NCBI GenBank assembly: GCA_900553965.1
Contig: USFX01000017.1
Coordinates: forward strand, 1-20,865
Direction: 5' to 3'
Origin: an uncultured Prevotella sp.
GTDB taxonomy: Bacteria > Bacteroidota > Bacteroidia > Bacteroidales > Bacteroidaceae
Length of the DNA: 20,865 bases
Both the position numbers and the translations under genes were made by a program. This document shows positions 1 to 8,123 of the stretch, piece after piece (the stretch's first letter is position 1; each line of letters opens with the position of its first letter). The notes under the pieces were generated by a model. It saw nothing but the letters and a program-made list of their open reading frames with translations, did not search any database and had not been told where the DNA came from.

Positions 1-275
1 CCAAAGAAGAAATGCGTGCACGGATCAGGAATGAGAGACGAGTAGAACTGGCTTTTGAAGAACATCGTTTTTGGGATGTACGCCGTTGGGAAGAAGGACA
101 GACCTATTTCAATCAACCTATTCACGGCATGAGAATTACGATGGAAAATGAAAAAGCTTCGTATGAGACATTCGTTGTTGAAGAGCGGGTGTTTGAACCG
201 AAAATGAACTATTACCCGATTCCCCAGTCGGAACTTCAAAAGAACAGCAAACTGGATCAGAATCCGGGATGGTAA
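1..275 (+). CDS. SusD/RagB family nutrient-binding lipoprotein, C-terminal fragment
   Basis: This is the last 90 or so codons of a gene that begins before the window; the frame is open from position 3 and ends with TAA at 273-275. The fragment carries the C-terminal signature of the SusD family, an RNERRVELAFEEHRFWDVRRW-type helix, and ends in the usual NPGW. The full-length protein at 3184-4962 has the equivalent RNERRIELSFENHRFWDLRRW and ends QNAGW, so two SusD paralogues flank the SusC gene. SusD proteins are outer-membrane lipoproteins that cap a SusC porin and bind glycan. By position this would match xusB of the Prevotella xylan cluster (inference). Codon choice here is AT-richer than in the downstream genes: Phe is TTT, His CAT, Asp GAT and Arg CGT where the paralogue uses TTC, CAC, GAC and CGC. 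Confidence 0.9.
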   Translation, partial: KEEMRARIRNERRVELAFEEHRFWDVRRWEEGQTYFNQPIHGMRITMENEKASYETFVVEERVFEPKMNYYPIPQSELQKNSKLDQNPGW

Positions 276-302
276 GAACAAGATTGTGTGCAGGATTATC
301 AG

Positions 303-330
303 GGTCATGAGGCTATGACCGTTCATAGCC
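303..330 (+). promoter_or_regulatory. two overlapping, mutually exclusive hairpins between the SusD and SusC genes
   Basis: Arm 303-308 (GGTCAT) can pair with 315-320 (ATGACC). Alternatively 311-318 (GGCTATGA) pairs perfectly with 323-330 (TCATAGCC) across a 4-base loop. The two stems share bases 315-318 and cannot form together. The second is followed by a C-rich run, not a T tract, so it is not a typical intrinsic terminator. It could set the ratio of upstream to downstream message or stabilise a processed 3' end; that role is inference. Confidence 0.5.
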
Positions 331-373
331 CCCTCCCCTCCTTAGCCTGAACACCTAAAAATAAGAAACGATT

Positions 374-3169
374 ATGAACAAGACAATATTTACAGCAGCA
401 CTGACACTGTGCCTTCCGATGGCGGCGCTCGCCGAAAGCGGGAAAGACGACTCCCTGCTTGTCCGCAACCCGGACGAAATAAACACCGGCTTCCGCGTCA
501 CCCAACGACAGGACCTCATGGGAGCCGTATCGGCCGTGGACATGGTGGAACTGACCGACAAAAACTATATAACATACAGTCTCGACAACATGCAGTCACT
601 CGTCGGCGGATTTGACGGCGGACTGTGGAAGCAGGGCGAGGTGCTGATCATGGTGGATGGCGTGCCGCGCGACGCCGGCAACGTCCATCCGAACGAGATT
701 GAGCAGATCACGTTCCTCAAATCGGCACAGGCCGTGGTGCTTTTCGGCAGCCGCGCCTCAAAAGGAGCAATTCTCATCACGACCAAGCGCGGACGCAACG
801 ACGGTCTGCAGGTGAAGGTTGGCGGCAACGTCACGATGTTCGTGCCGAAGCGCTATCCGAAATATCTCGGATCGGCACAATACATGACGCTCTACAACGA
901 GGCACTGAGGAACGACGGTCTTAACCCCGTCTACAGTCAGGAAGACATCTGGCACTACGCAAATCACGACAACCCTTACCGTTATCCGGAGATAAACTTC
1001 TTCTCCGATGACTATCTGAAGAAGAACAGCATGCGGTATGACGGCAACGCCGAATTCTCCGGAGGAGGCAAGTTCGCGCATTTCTATACGTACATAGGAC
1101 TGTACCATAACAACGATCTCATCAACTTCGGCGAGGGAAAGAAGAACCACACCACACGTCTCAGCATCCGCGGCAACATCGACCTGAAGCTGAACGACTG
1201 GGTGACGGGATGGGTTGACGTATCGACGACATTCTATGACGCACGCGGCGACCTCGCCAACTTCTGGGGCGAAAGCGCGACCCTGCGTCCGACGAGCCAG
1301 TATCCGCTCGTCCCGCTCATTCCCATCAGCAGCATCAGCGAGAATGACGAGGCTTCACGCATCCTCGTGGAGAACAGCAACCATATCGTGGACGGCAAAT
1401 ATCTGCTCGGAGGAACGCAGAACCAGCAGACCAATCCGTTTGCAGCCATGTATGCTGCCGGCTACAATAAGTACACCTCACGTCAGATTCAGTTTGACGC
1501 CGGAATAAAGCTTGACCTTGCCAAGGTGTTGAAGGGCCTGTCGTTCAAGACCCACTTCGCCGTGGACTACTCAACGAGCTACAACACCTCCATCAACAAT
1601 GAGTATTCCACATACGAGGCTTCATGGAACAACGCCGGCGCCGACGACATGATAACGGAACTGACAAAATACGGTACGGACCGCAGCACCGGCACGCAGA
1701 ACATGTCGGGCAGCTACACCCGTCAGACCGTGCTCTTCAATGCGCAGTTTGACTACGACCGCTCGTTCGGAGGCCACAACATCGCAGCGACACTGCTCGC
1801 CAACGGCTACCAGCAGACAATCACGGGACAATATCACCGCACGAGCAACGCCAACCTCGGACTGCAGCTCAACTGGAACTACCGCCACACTTACTATGCC
1901 GACCTGAGCATGGCCGCCATCCACTCAGCCAAACTGGCCGAGGGACACCGTGAGGCCATATCGCCTGTCGTGACGCTCGGCTGGCGCCTGAAGAACGAAG
2001 GGTTCATGAAGGACGTCAAGTGGGTTGACGACCTGAAACTAACGGCTTCATACGGTGTCGTAAATCAGGACATGGACATCAGCGACTACTATATGTACGA
2101 CAACGTCTTCACCGCCACCGGCCAATGGTGGGGATGGAACGAGACGGCAAAGGACATGCAGACATCGCTCTCGGTGCGCGGTGCGAACAAAGAGCTGGGC
2201 TTCGTGAAGCGCAAGGAGTTCCGTATCGGCCTGGAGACACGTCTCTTCGACGGGCTCGTCTCACTTGACGCAAACTTCTTCAACGTGAAGACAAACGACC
2301 AGATTGTCGTTCCGAACATCATATACCCGAGCTTCTTCGCAGCATGGAACACGTCGTTCCTCGCCTATACGAACTACAACAACCAGACACGCCGCGGCTT
2401 CGACTACACCGTGAACCTCCACAAGAAGGTCGGCGAGGTGGACATGAAGCTCGGACTGACGGGAATGTACTACTGGAGCCATAACGACCGCATCAGCGAA
2501 AACAACGAATATGAATGGCAGAACGCAACGGGAACGGCCATCGAGACCCTGCGCGGCTACCGCTGTCTGGGATATTTCCAAAGCGAGGAGGAGATTGCCC
2601 ATTCGGCCGTCATCAACAGCAACACCAAACCCGGCGACCTCAAATATGAGGACATCAACGGCGACGGCATCATCGACGGCAAGGACATGGTTGTCCTCGG
2701 CAAGTGGTCGGCCCCGTTCTGCTACGGCATCAACTTCACGGCGAAGTACAAGCAGTTCACCCTCTACCTCGCCGGAAACGGAAACACCGGAGGCAAGGGC
2801 TTCAAGGACAATCTGACAAACTGGATCTACGGAGACCGCAAGTACACCGAGGCCGTTCTCGGCAGATGGACACCGGAGACGGCATCAACGGCGACCTATC
2901 CGCGTCTGACGACACAGGGCGGCGAGCTGAACTTCGTGGCCAGCGACTACTGGCTCTACAGTACGGCCGCGTTCTACTTCAGCCGTGCGCAGCTCACATA
3001 CGACTTCCCCGCAACGATGTTCAGGGACAAGTTCGTCAAGGGACTGCAGGTCTATGTCTATGGCGCCGACCTGCTCACAATCTCGAAGGAGCGCAAATAT
3101 CTTGAGACAGCCGTGGGCGCAGCTCCGCAGTGCCGCAGCTATAACCTTGGAGTGAAGATCAACTTCTAA
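374..3169 (+). CDS. xusC: SusC/RagA-type TonB-dependent outer-membrane receptor, short form
   Basis: This 931-residue outer-membrane porin should import oligosaccharides with its SusD partner, energised by TonB. A signal peptide (MNKTIFTAALTLCLPMAALA) is followed by SusC plug motifs: a RQDLMGAVSAV segment near residues 45-55, VDGVP at 94-98, and ILITTKRG at 133-140. The barrel contains an EF-hand-like DINGDGIIDGKD around residue 765, common in SusC proteins, and ends YNLGVKINF with the C-terminal Phe of barrel proteins. Usual SusC proteins are about 1000 residues or more. This one lacks the N-terminal carboxypeptidase-regulatory-like domain and a clear TonB box, and its plug is shortened between the GAVSAV segment and VDGVP. 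The gene lies 98 bases after one SusD gene and 14 bases before the next. The symbol rests on gene order as in the P. bryantii xus cluster and is tentative. Confidence 0.88.
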   Translation: MNKTIFTAALTLCLPMAALAESGKDDSLLVRNPDEINTGFRVTQRQDLMGAVSAVDMVELTDKNYITYSLDNMQSLVGGFDGGLWKQGEVLIMVDGVPRDAGNVHPNEIEQITFLKSAQAVVLFGSRASKGAILITTKRGRNDGLQVKVGGNVTMFVPKRYPKYLGSAQYMTLYNEALRNDGLNPVYSQEDIWHYANHDNPYRYPEINFFSDDYLKKNSMRYDGNAEFSGGGKFAHFYTYIGLYHNNDLINFGEGKKNHTTRLSIRGNIDLKLNDWVTGWVDVSTTFYDARGDLANFWGESATLRPTSQYPLVPLIPISSISENDEASRILVENSNHIVDGKYLLGGTQNQQTNPFAAMYAAGYNKYTSRQIQFDAGIKLDLAKVLKGLSFKTHFAVDYSTSYNTSINNEYSTYEASWNNAGADDMITELTKYGTDRSTGTQNMSGSYTRQTVLFNAQFDYDRSFGGHNIAATLLANGYQQTITGQYHRTSNANLGLQLNWNYRHTYYADLSMAAIHSAKLAEGHREAISPVVTLGWRLKNEGFMKDVKWVDDLKLTASYGVVNQDMDISDYYMYDNVFTATGQWWGWNETAKDMQTSLSVRGANKELGFVKRKEFRIGLETRLFDGLVSLDANFFNVKTNDQIVVPNIIYPSFFAAWNTSFLAYTNYNNQTRRGFDYTVNLHKKVGEVDMKLGLTGMYYWSHNDRISENNEYEWQNATGTAIETLRGYRCLGYFQSEEEIAHSAVINSNTKPGDLKYEDINGDGIIDGKDMVVLGKWSAPFCYGINFTAKYKQFTLYLAGNGNTGGKGFKDNLTNWIYGDRKYTEAVLGRWTPETASTATYPRLTTQGGELNFVASDYWLYSTAAFYFSRAQLTYDFPATMFRDKFVKGLQVYVYGADLLTISKERKYLETAVGAAPQCRSYNLGVKINF

Positions 3170-3183
3170 AAACACATACCATC

Positions 3184-4962
3184 ATGAAGAGAAACATCAT
3201 TTATATAATAAGCATGGCCGCAGCCTTCAGCCTCACCTCGTGCGACGACCTGTTTGAGCCGGCCCTCGAAAACAATCTCGGCGTGGACTACATGTACCGC
3301 AACCCGCAGTATGCCGAAGGCGTGCTCGCCAATGCCTACACTTATCTCGTCTGCGACGGCTATCCCATGAGCGAGATGGCCACAGACGACGCCGTTTGCA
3401 ACCAGCCTTCCAACGGCTACCGCAACATGGCTGCCGGCACATGGACATCCGGCAACAACCCGATGAACGTATGGGAGACATGCTACAACAAAATCATGTA
3501 CCTCAATCTTTTCCTCAACCGCTGCGACCGCGTCGATTGGGCGGAAGACCAGAAGGCGTCAGTCATGTATAACGACCGCGAGAAGGGTGAGGCATACGGT
3601 CTGAGGGCCATGAACCTCTATCACCTGCTTCAGGCACATTCCGGCTATGGAACGGACGGTGTGCTCTACGGTGTGCCCATCATCCTGACCGAGCTTGACG
3701 CGACGACAGACAACAACCTGCCGAGAAACACGTTTGCCGAGTGTGTAGAGCAGATCTACAGCGACTGTGACAACGCCATGTCTCTCCTCCCGATGAGCTA
3801 CGGCGACATCGCCGACGAGAGCGGGATTCCGGCCAAATATGCGGAGCTGGCCCCCACGGCGGCACAATACACACGCGTCTTCGGCACGAAGTTCACCGGC
3901 CGCATGGTGGGACGCATCGTCCAGGCCTACCGCACACGCACGGCACTTCTCGCTGCCAGTCCGGCATATAATCCGACGAACGACGTGACTCTATGGGAAA
4001 GAGCCGCCAACTATGCCGCCGTGCTCATTGACGACATCGGAGGCATCGGCGGAATGGACCCGAAGGGTTGGACATGGTATTGCAACACGAGCGAAATCAG
4101 CGGACTCAAAAACGGAGAGAATCCCAAGGAGATTCTGTGGCGCGGAGCAAAGAACCAGAGCAACAGTCTTGAAGCGCAGAATTATCCGCCGTCCATCTAC
4201 GGAAACGGATATTGCAACCCGACGCAGAATTTCGTCGACTGCTTCCCCGACGCGAAGGGCTACCCCATCACCAGCGAAAACACCGTCTACGACGCCACGC
4301 AGCCCTACCGCAACCGCGACCCGAGACTTGACAAATATGTCGTCGTGAACGGTTCAAAAATCGGTTCGGGAAACACGACGATAAACACTTCTGCCAACGG
4401 TAGCAACCTCGACGGTCTGAACAATCTGAGCGGTTCCAGCACACGCACGGGATATTATCTGCGTAAGCTGCTGCGCAACGACATAAACCTCAATCCCGTC
4501 AACCCGTCGACACAGCTGCACTACAACGCATACATCCGCTACACTGAGATATTCCTCGATTATGCCGAAGCAGCCAACGAGGCATGGGGACCGACACAGA
4601 CGGGCGGCCACGCCTACAGCGCATACGACGTGATAAAGGCGCTCCACAACCGCTGCGGAGCCGGAAACGACTATCTTGAAAGCATCAAGGACAACAAGAA
4701 CCTCATGCGCGAACTGATAAGGAACGAAAGACGCATCGAGCTGTCGTTCGAGAACCACCGCTTCTGGGACCTGCGCCGCTGGAAGGTCAGTCTGGACAAG
4801 CTCAACGAGACGGCACGCGGCATAAGCATCAACTCTGCCGACAAGACATACACGCCCATCAACGTGGACACGCGCAACTACAAGGAGCACATGTTCTACG
4901 GCCCCATTCCCTACGGCGAGTGTCTGAAGTTCGACAGGCTGCAACAGAACGCGGGCTGGTGA
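3184..4962 (+). CDS. xusD: SusD/RagB family glycan-binding outer-membrane lipoprotein
   Basis: This 592-residue surface lipoprotein should cap the preceding SusC porin and bind xylan-type oligosaccharide. The lipobox LTSC places the lipidated cysteine at residue 20, and the acidic CDDLFE after it resembles the Bacteroidota surface-export signal. The SusD fold is visible in the helical stretch GLRAMNLYHLLQAHSGYG, the GVPIIL segment with R-N-TFAECVEQIYSDCDNAMSLLP, a NAYIRYTEIFLDYAEAANEA helix, and the C-terminal RNERRIELSFENHRFWDLRRW. Only 14 bases separate it from the SusC gene, so both are surely one transcript, and the next start follows 49 bases later. SusD identity is firm; the xylan specificity and xusD symbol are inferred from the downstream GH10-fold and GH43 genes. 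Confidence 0.92.
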   Translation: MKRNIIYIISMAAAFSLTSCDDLFEPALENNLGVDYMYRNPQYAEGVLANAYTYLVCDGYPMSEMATDDAVCNQPSNGYRNMAAGTWTSGNNPMNVWETCYNKIMYLNLFLNRCDRVDWAEDQKASVMYNDREKGEAYGLRAMNLYHLLQAHSGYGTDGVLYGVPIILTELDATTDNNLPRNTFAECVEQIYSDCDNAMSLLPMSYGDIADESGIPAKYAELAPTAAQYTRVFGTKFTGRMVGRIVQAYRTRTALLAASPAYNPTNDVTLWERAANYAAVLIDDIGGIGGMDPKGWTWYCNTSEISGLKNGENPKEILWRGAKNQSNSLEAQNYPPSIYGNGYCNPTQNFVDCFPDAKGYPITSENTVYDATQPYRNRDPRLDKYVVVNGSKIGSGNTTINTSANGSNLDGLNNLSGSSTRTGYYLRKLLRNDINLNPVNPSTQLHYNAYIRYTEIFLDYAEAANEAWGPTQTGGHAYSAYDVIKALHNRCGAGNDYLESIKDNKNLMRELIRNERRIELSFENHRFWDLRRWKVSLDKLNETARGISINSADKTYTPINVDTRNYKEHMFYGPIPYGECLKFDRLQQNAGW

Positions 4963-5011
4963 TACTGAGAACGGAAACATAAACATCCATTGAACACACA
5001 TTATTATATAT

Positions 5012-6091
5012 ATGAAGAAGATCATATTTTCGCTGATGGCCGTAGCCTCAGCCATGATGACAACATCATGTGACAACGACGACGTCGAGTTCGACGACTA
5101 TACATATCAGACGGTGAGTTTCGCCATGCAGACCCCGATACGCAAGATAACGCTCGGCGACGATGTCTATCCTACAGACCTTGACAACGACCACCGCTTC
5201 ATGCTCTACACCACGCTGGGCGGCGTATGGCAGAACAGCCGGGACAGGAACGTTCGGATTGCCGTTGACGAGACGCTCTGCCGCGGACTCGTGTTTGAAG
5301 ACGGCCGGAACGTCAGACCTCTGCCCGCTGACTATTACAAAATGGCTTCAAACGACATAACGATAAGCAGCGGAGAAATCATCGGCGGCGTCGACGTCCA
5401 GCTCACAGACAAATTCTTCGCCGACCCGCTGTCGACCACAGTCACATACGTCCTGCCGGTGCGCATCGTCAGCGCAAGTGACTCGATTCTGTCGGGCAAG
5501 CCCAAAAGCGGCGTGACGGCCCCCAACCCCGTCGATGCCGACGACTGGGACATCCTGCCGAAGAACTATACGCTCTACGCCGTGAAATACAAGAACAAGT
5601 ATCACGGCGTATGGCTCAACCGCGGAACCGACCATGTCTTTATTGACGGCACGGAAAAGGAAACCATCGTGCGCGAGCCGGAATACATCGAGGACGCCGG
5701 CCTTTCCACGCTGACCACAGACGGACTTCAGGTCTCACGCTACAATGTATCGGTGAGCGTCGAGGTCGCCGACGACAAGGGCAAGACAACGGTGGAAGCA
5801 AAACACTGCGACCTCATCCTGACGTTCAATGCTGACGGAAACTGCACCGTCACGACAGACACCGACGGCGCCACCGCCAAAGGCACGGGCCGTTGGGAAC
5901 ATCTCGGAGCCAAGAAAGCATGGAACAACAAGGACCGTGACCTTCTGACGCTCGACTATGAGTTTGAGCTGACCTACATGTCAGGCGGTGTGCAAAAGAC
6001 GGTCCGTGTGGCAACATCCGAGAGACTCGTCATGCGCGACCGCGGTGACGACAACCGTCTGGAGACATTCTCTTATACAATCAGAAAATAA
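5012..6091 (+). CDS. xusE: DUF1735 (BT_3987-like) domain surface lipoprotein, XusE-like
   Basis: This 359-residue lipoprotein has the lipobox TTSC (Cys20) followed by acidic DNDDVEFDD, suggesting surface display. Residues about 30-165 fit a DUF1735 Ig-like domain: predicted strands around TVSFAM, RNVRIAVDE, LPADYYKM and DITISSGEIIGGVDVQL, and a conserved YVLPVRIVSAS. A second beta-rich module, possibly DUF5627, runs from about 190 (YAVKYKNKYHGVWLNRG) to the end. Such proteins sit directly after SusCD pairs and act as surface glycan-binding proteins in the characterised systems; here the fourth position matches xusE. No enzyme motif is visible. It starts 49 bases after the SusD gene and ends 16 bases before the next lipoprotein, so it belongs to the same operon. 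Domain assignments are from pattern memory, so the symbol is tentative. Confidence 0.8.
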   Translation: MKKIIFSLMAVASAMMTTSCDNDDVEFDDYTYQTVSFAMQTPIRKITLGDDVYPTDLDNDHRFMLYTTLGGVWQNSRDRNVRIAVDETLCRGLVFEDGRNVRPLPADYYKMASNDITISSGEIIGGVDVQLTDKFFADPLSTTVTYVLPVRIVSASDSILSGKPKSGVTAPNPVDADDWDILPKNYTLYAVKYKNKYHGVWLNRGTDHVFIDGTEKETIVREPEYIEDAGLSTLTTDGLQVSRYNVSVSVEVADDKGKTTVEAKHCDLILTFNADGNCTVTTDTDGATAKGTGRWEHLGAKKAWNNKDRDLLTLDYEFELTYMSGGVQKTVRVATSERLVMRDRGDDNRLETFSYTIRK

Positions 6092-6107
6092 AAAAACGAC
6101 AGAAAGT

Positions 6108-7835
6108 ATGAAAAGGCATTTATTTATAAGCATGGCCTGCACGGCGGCACTGCTCTCCTGTACCGACAACGATATGGTACAGATGGACATGGAGAAGCCC
6201 GCCACGCTGGCAGCATACGACTATATGAAAGCATACGGCGCGCTGAAGGATTACGCCGGATTCAACATCGGCACGGACATTGACAGGAACACGCTTGCGG
6301 CCGGAGGCATGGAATACCGCCTTGCCGTGGAGAACTTCAGCAACATCGTTCCCAGTATGGCGTTCACCCACGGCGAGATGATGAAAGCCAACGGCGAGCT
6401 AAAGACGACGGTGGCCGACGACATTGTCCGGCTGACCGGCGCAAAGGGCATCAGCGTCATGGGCGGACCGCTGATCTGGAGCAACAGGCAGAACAGCACC
6501 TACCTCAACGCGCTGCTCGGTCCTAACGTCGTGAGGCCTGACGGCGACGACGGCGGCTATTGCATAAAGGTGACAAACACCGTCTCCGGCTCGACGACCG
6601 ACGCGCAGGTGGCATACACATTCGGCAAGACGCCGTCCGTTGACGCATCAGGTGTCGCTGAATATTGTCTTTCGTTCTGGGTCCGCGGCACGGCAGAAGG
6701 TACTATAGAGTGCGCGACATACAGCGACGGCAAGGGCTCGAAATTCTCACCGAAAGTGAACGTTACGAAAAACTGGACGCACGTTGAGGTCAAAAATCAC
6801 ACGAACGGCATCAACGGCCTGAAGTCGGTGCTGTTCAACATCGGTTCGTTTGTCGGGACACTGTTCATCGACAATATCGAATTTTCCGAGATTGACTATT
6901 TCACAGGGGAGCTGATTGACAATTTAAACACGGTGAACCCCAATCTTGACGACCCCGAAGCCACGGCCGAAGCTGTCTCTGTCTTGACGGACAAGAATGA
7001 AGGCATTGAGGACTGCGGTGTCTCGCTGCTCGGCGAGGGATATGACCCGCTGGCCGAATACATAGACAAGACCGACGACGAAAAGACCGCCATCATAAGA
7101 GGCGAGATGGTGAAGTTCATAGACGGAACGATAGGAAAATATAAGAACAGCATCCGCGAATGGGACGTGCTGAAAGAACCGCTCGACGAGACCGATCCGA
7201 CACAGCTGCGCAGCGGTCTGGACAAGACGCTGGGCGGAGGCGAGTTCTACTGGCAGGACTATCTCGGCCGCAACTATGGCGCAGAGGCCTTCAAGGAAGC
7301 GGCAAGACAGGCTGCCGACGGAAGCCGGCTTTTCATCATCGAGACCAATCTGGCCGGCAACGATGCGAAATGTGACGCCCTCACGGGCTATATCGCCGAA
7401 ATGGAAGGTCAGGGCGCACGCATTGACGGCATCGGTGTTGAAATCAGCACATCCACAGCCACGTCGGATATTGCCGCCATCGGCTCGATGTTCAAGAAGC
7501 TTGCCGCCACCGGAAAACTCGTGAAAATATCCAGTCTCACTGTGGATGCCGACAACCTTCCGGAAGACAAGGACGGCAATACGGCAGACAATGGAAACGG
7601 AGATGAGGATGGCGAAGTGGACACGGAAGCAGCGTTCGAGGCCGCAATGAAGGAACAAGGCGAGACCTACAGAAAAATCGTCAGGTCATATATGGACAAT
7701 GTTCCTGAAGCCCAGCGCGCCGGCATCGTACAAAAAAATCTGCTAGACTCCACCCTGCCCTTGGGCCTATGGGACAAGAGCTATTCACGCAAGCATGCCT
7801 ACGGAGGGTTCGTAAAAGGACTCACCGGAGAATAA
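6108..7835 (+). CDS. GH10-fold surface lipoprotein with inserted CBM, probably catalytically dead
   Basis: I place the start at ATG 6108, not at the in-frame ATG 5988 inside xusE, because 6108 gives a clean lipoprotein signal (MKRHLFISMACTAALLSC, Cys18). The 575-residue product keeps GH10 landmarks in order: FSNIVPSMAF, an IDGIG strand (440), FYWQDYLG, and a C-terminal GLWDKSYSRKHAYGGF. A beta-rich module at about 143-262 is inserted after LIW (122-124), as CBMs are in Prevotella and Bacteroides Xyn10C-type enzymes. The active site is eroded: WDVVNE is WDVLKE (acid/base Glu357 kept, Asn lost); the nucleophile motif ITELD/ISELD is ISSLT, with Ser476 in place of Glu; the HTLVWH motif reads GPLIWS; and QMH after IDGIG is replaced by VEIS. 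It therefore probably binds xylan rather than cutting it. It occupies the xyn10C slot, 16 bases after xusE. Databases may call it an endo-1,4-beta-xylanase. Confidence 0.85.
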   Translation: MKRHLFISMACTAALLSCTDNDMVQMDMEKPATLAAYDYMKAYGALKDYAGFNIGTDIDRNTLAAGGMEYRLAVENFSNIVPSMAFTHGEMMKANGELKTTVADDIVRLTGAKGISVMGGPLIWSNRQNSTYLNALLGPNVVRPDGDDGGYCIKVTNTVSGSTTDAQVAYTFGKTPSVDASGVAEYCLSFWVRGTAEGTIECATYSDGKGSKFSPKVNVTKNWTHVEVKNHTNGINGLKSVLFNIGSFVGTLFIDNIEFSEIDYFTGELIDNLNTVNPNLDDPEATAEAVSVLTDKNEGIEDCGVSLLGEGYDPLAEYIDKTDDEKTAIIRGEMVKFIDGTIGKYKNSIREWDVLKEPLDETDPTQLRSGLDKTLGGGEFYWQDYLGRNYGAEAFKEAARQAADGSRLFIIETNLAGNDAKCDALTGYIAEMEGQGARIDGIGVEISTSTATSDIAAIGSMFKKLAATGKLVKISSLTVDADNLPEDKDGNTADNGNGDEDGEVDTEAAFEAAMKEQGETYRKIVRSYMDNVPEAQRAGIVQKNLLDSTLPLGLWDKSYSRKHAYGGFVKGLTGE

Positions 7836-7910
7836 AGAACATTAACGAACAACGCCTATCTGACGGACAGTCCGGCCGCGGCCATATTTCCGTTCCACCG
7901 TTACGGCAAA

Positions 7911-8039
7911 GTAAAACAGCCTGTATTGGTCAGTAAAACAACCTATATTGGCCGGTAATATGACTCATTTTACTCTGCAATATGACTCATTTTACCCAGT
8001 AATATGACTCATTTTACCCAGTAATATGACTCATTTTGG
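7911..8039 (+). repeat. six tandem 19-bp units at exact 22-bp period upstream of the GH43 genes
   Basis: Units start at 7911, 7933, 7955, 7977, 7999 and 8021. The last four read g(t/c)aatatgactcattttac, the sixth ending in gg. This is a near-perfect dyad, GTAA-N11-TTAC, with one mismatched pair besides the centre. The first two units (gtaaaacaRcctRtattgg) match each other and keep the GTAA start. The 22-bp period is close to two helical turns. The array ends about 85 bp before the GH43 start and follows the end of the xus operon, so a multi-site operator is plausible. The alternative is a leftover end of an IS21-type element, whose termini carry repeated transposase sites; on the minus strand the array begins TGGACCAAAATGA. 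No TAnnTTTG promoter is obvious; TCATTTTG at 8031 is the nearest match. The rest of 7836-8123 holds small palindromes only (7864-7883 and 8078-8089). Confidence 0.85.
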
Positions 8040-8123
8040 TCCATCGGTTCAATTCCGTTGAAATCAGACAGTGACCGGACGGAGCCGTCAGACCGGCGTT
8101 AAGTTAAAACAACAATATTAATT

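Noticed and set aside
4354..5076. 240-codon minus-strand frame opposite the end of xusD
   Set aside because: It spans the xusD stop, the intergenic gap and the xusE signal peptide in antisense, and has no recognisable domain.
5988..6107. Upstream start extending the GH10-like protein into xusE
   Set aside because: It would overlap xusE by over 100 bases and hide the lipoprotein signal that begins at ATG 6108.
8043..8062. GGTTCAATTCC motif resembling a tRNA T-loop
   Set aside because: No D-arm, anticodon arm or acceptor stem can be drawn around it; the preceding bases are the 22-bp repeat array.
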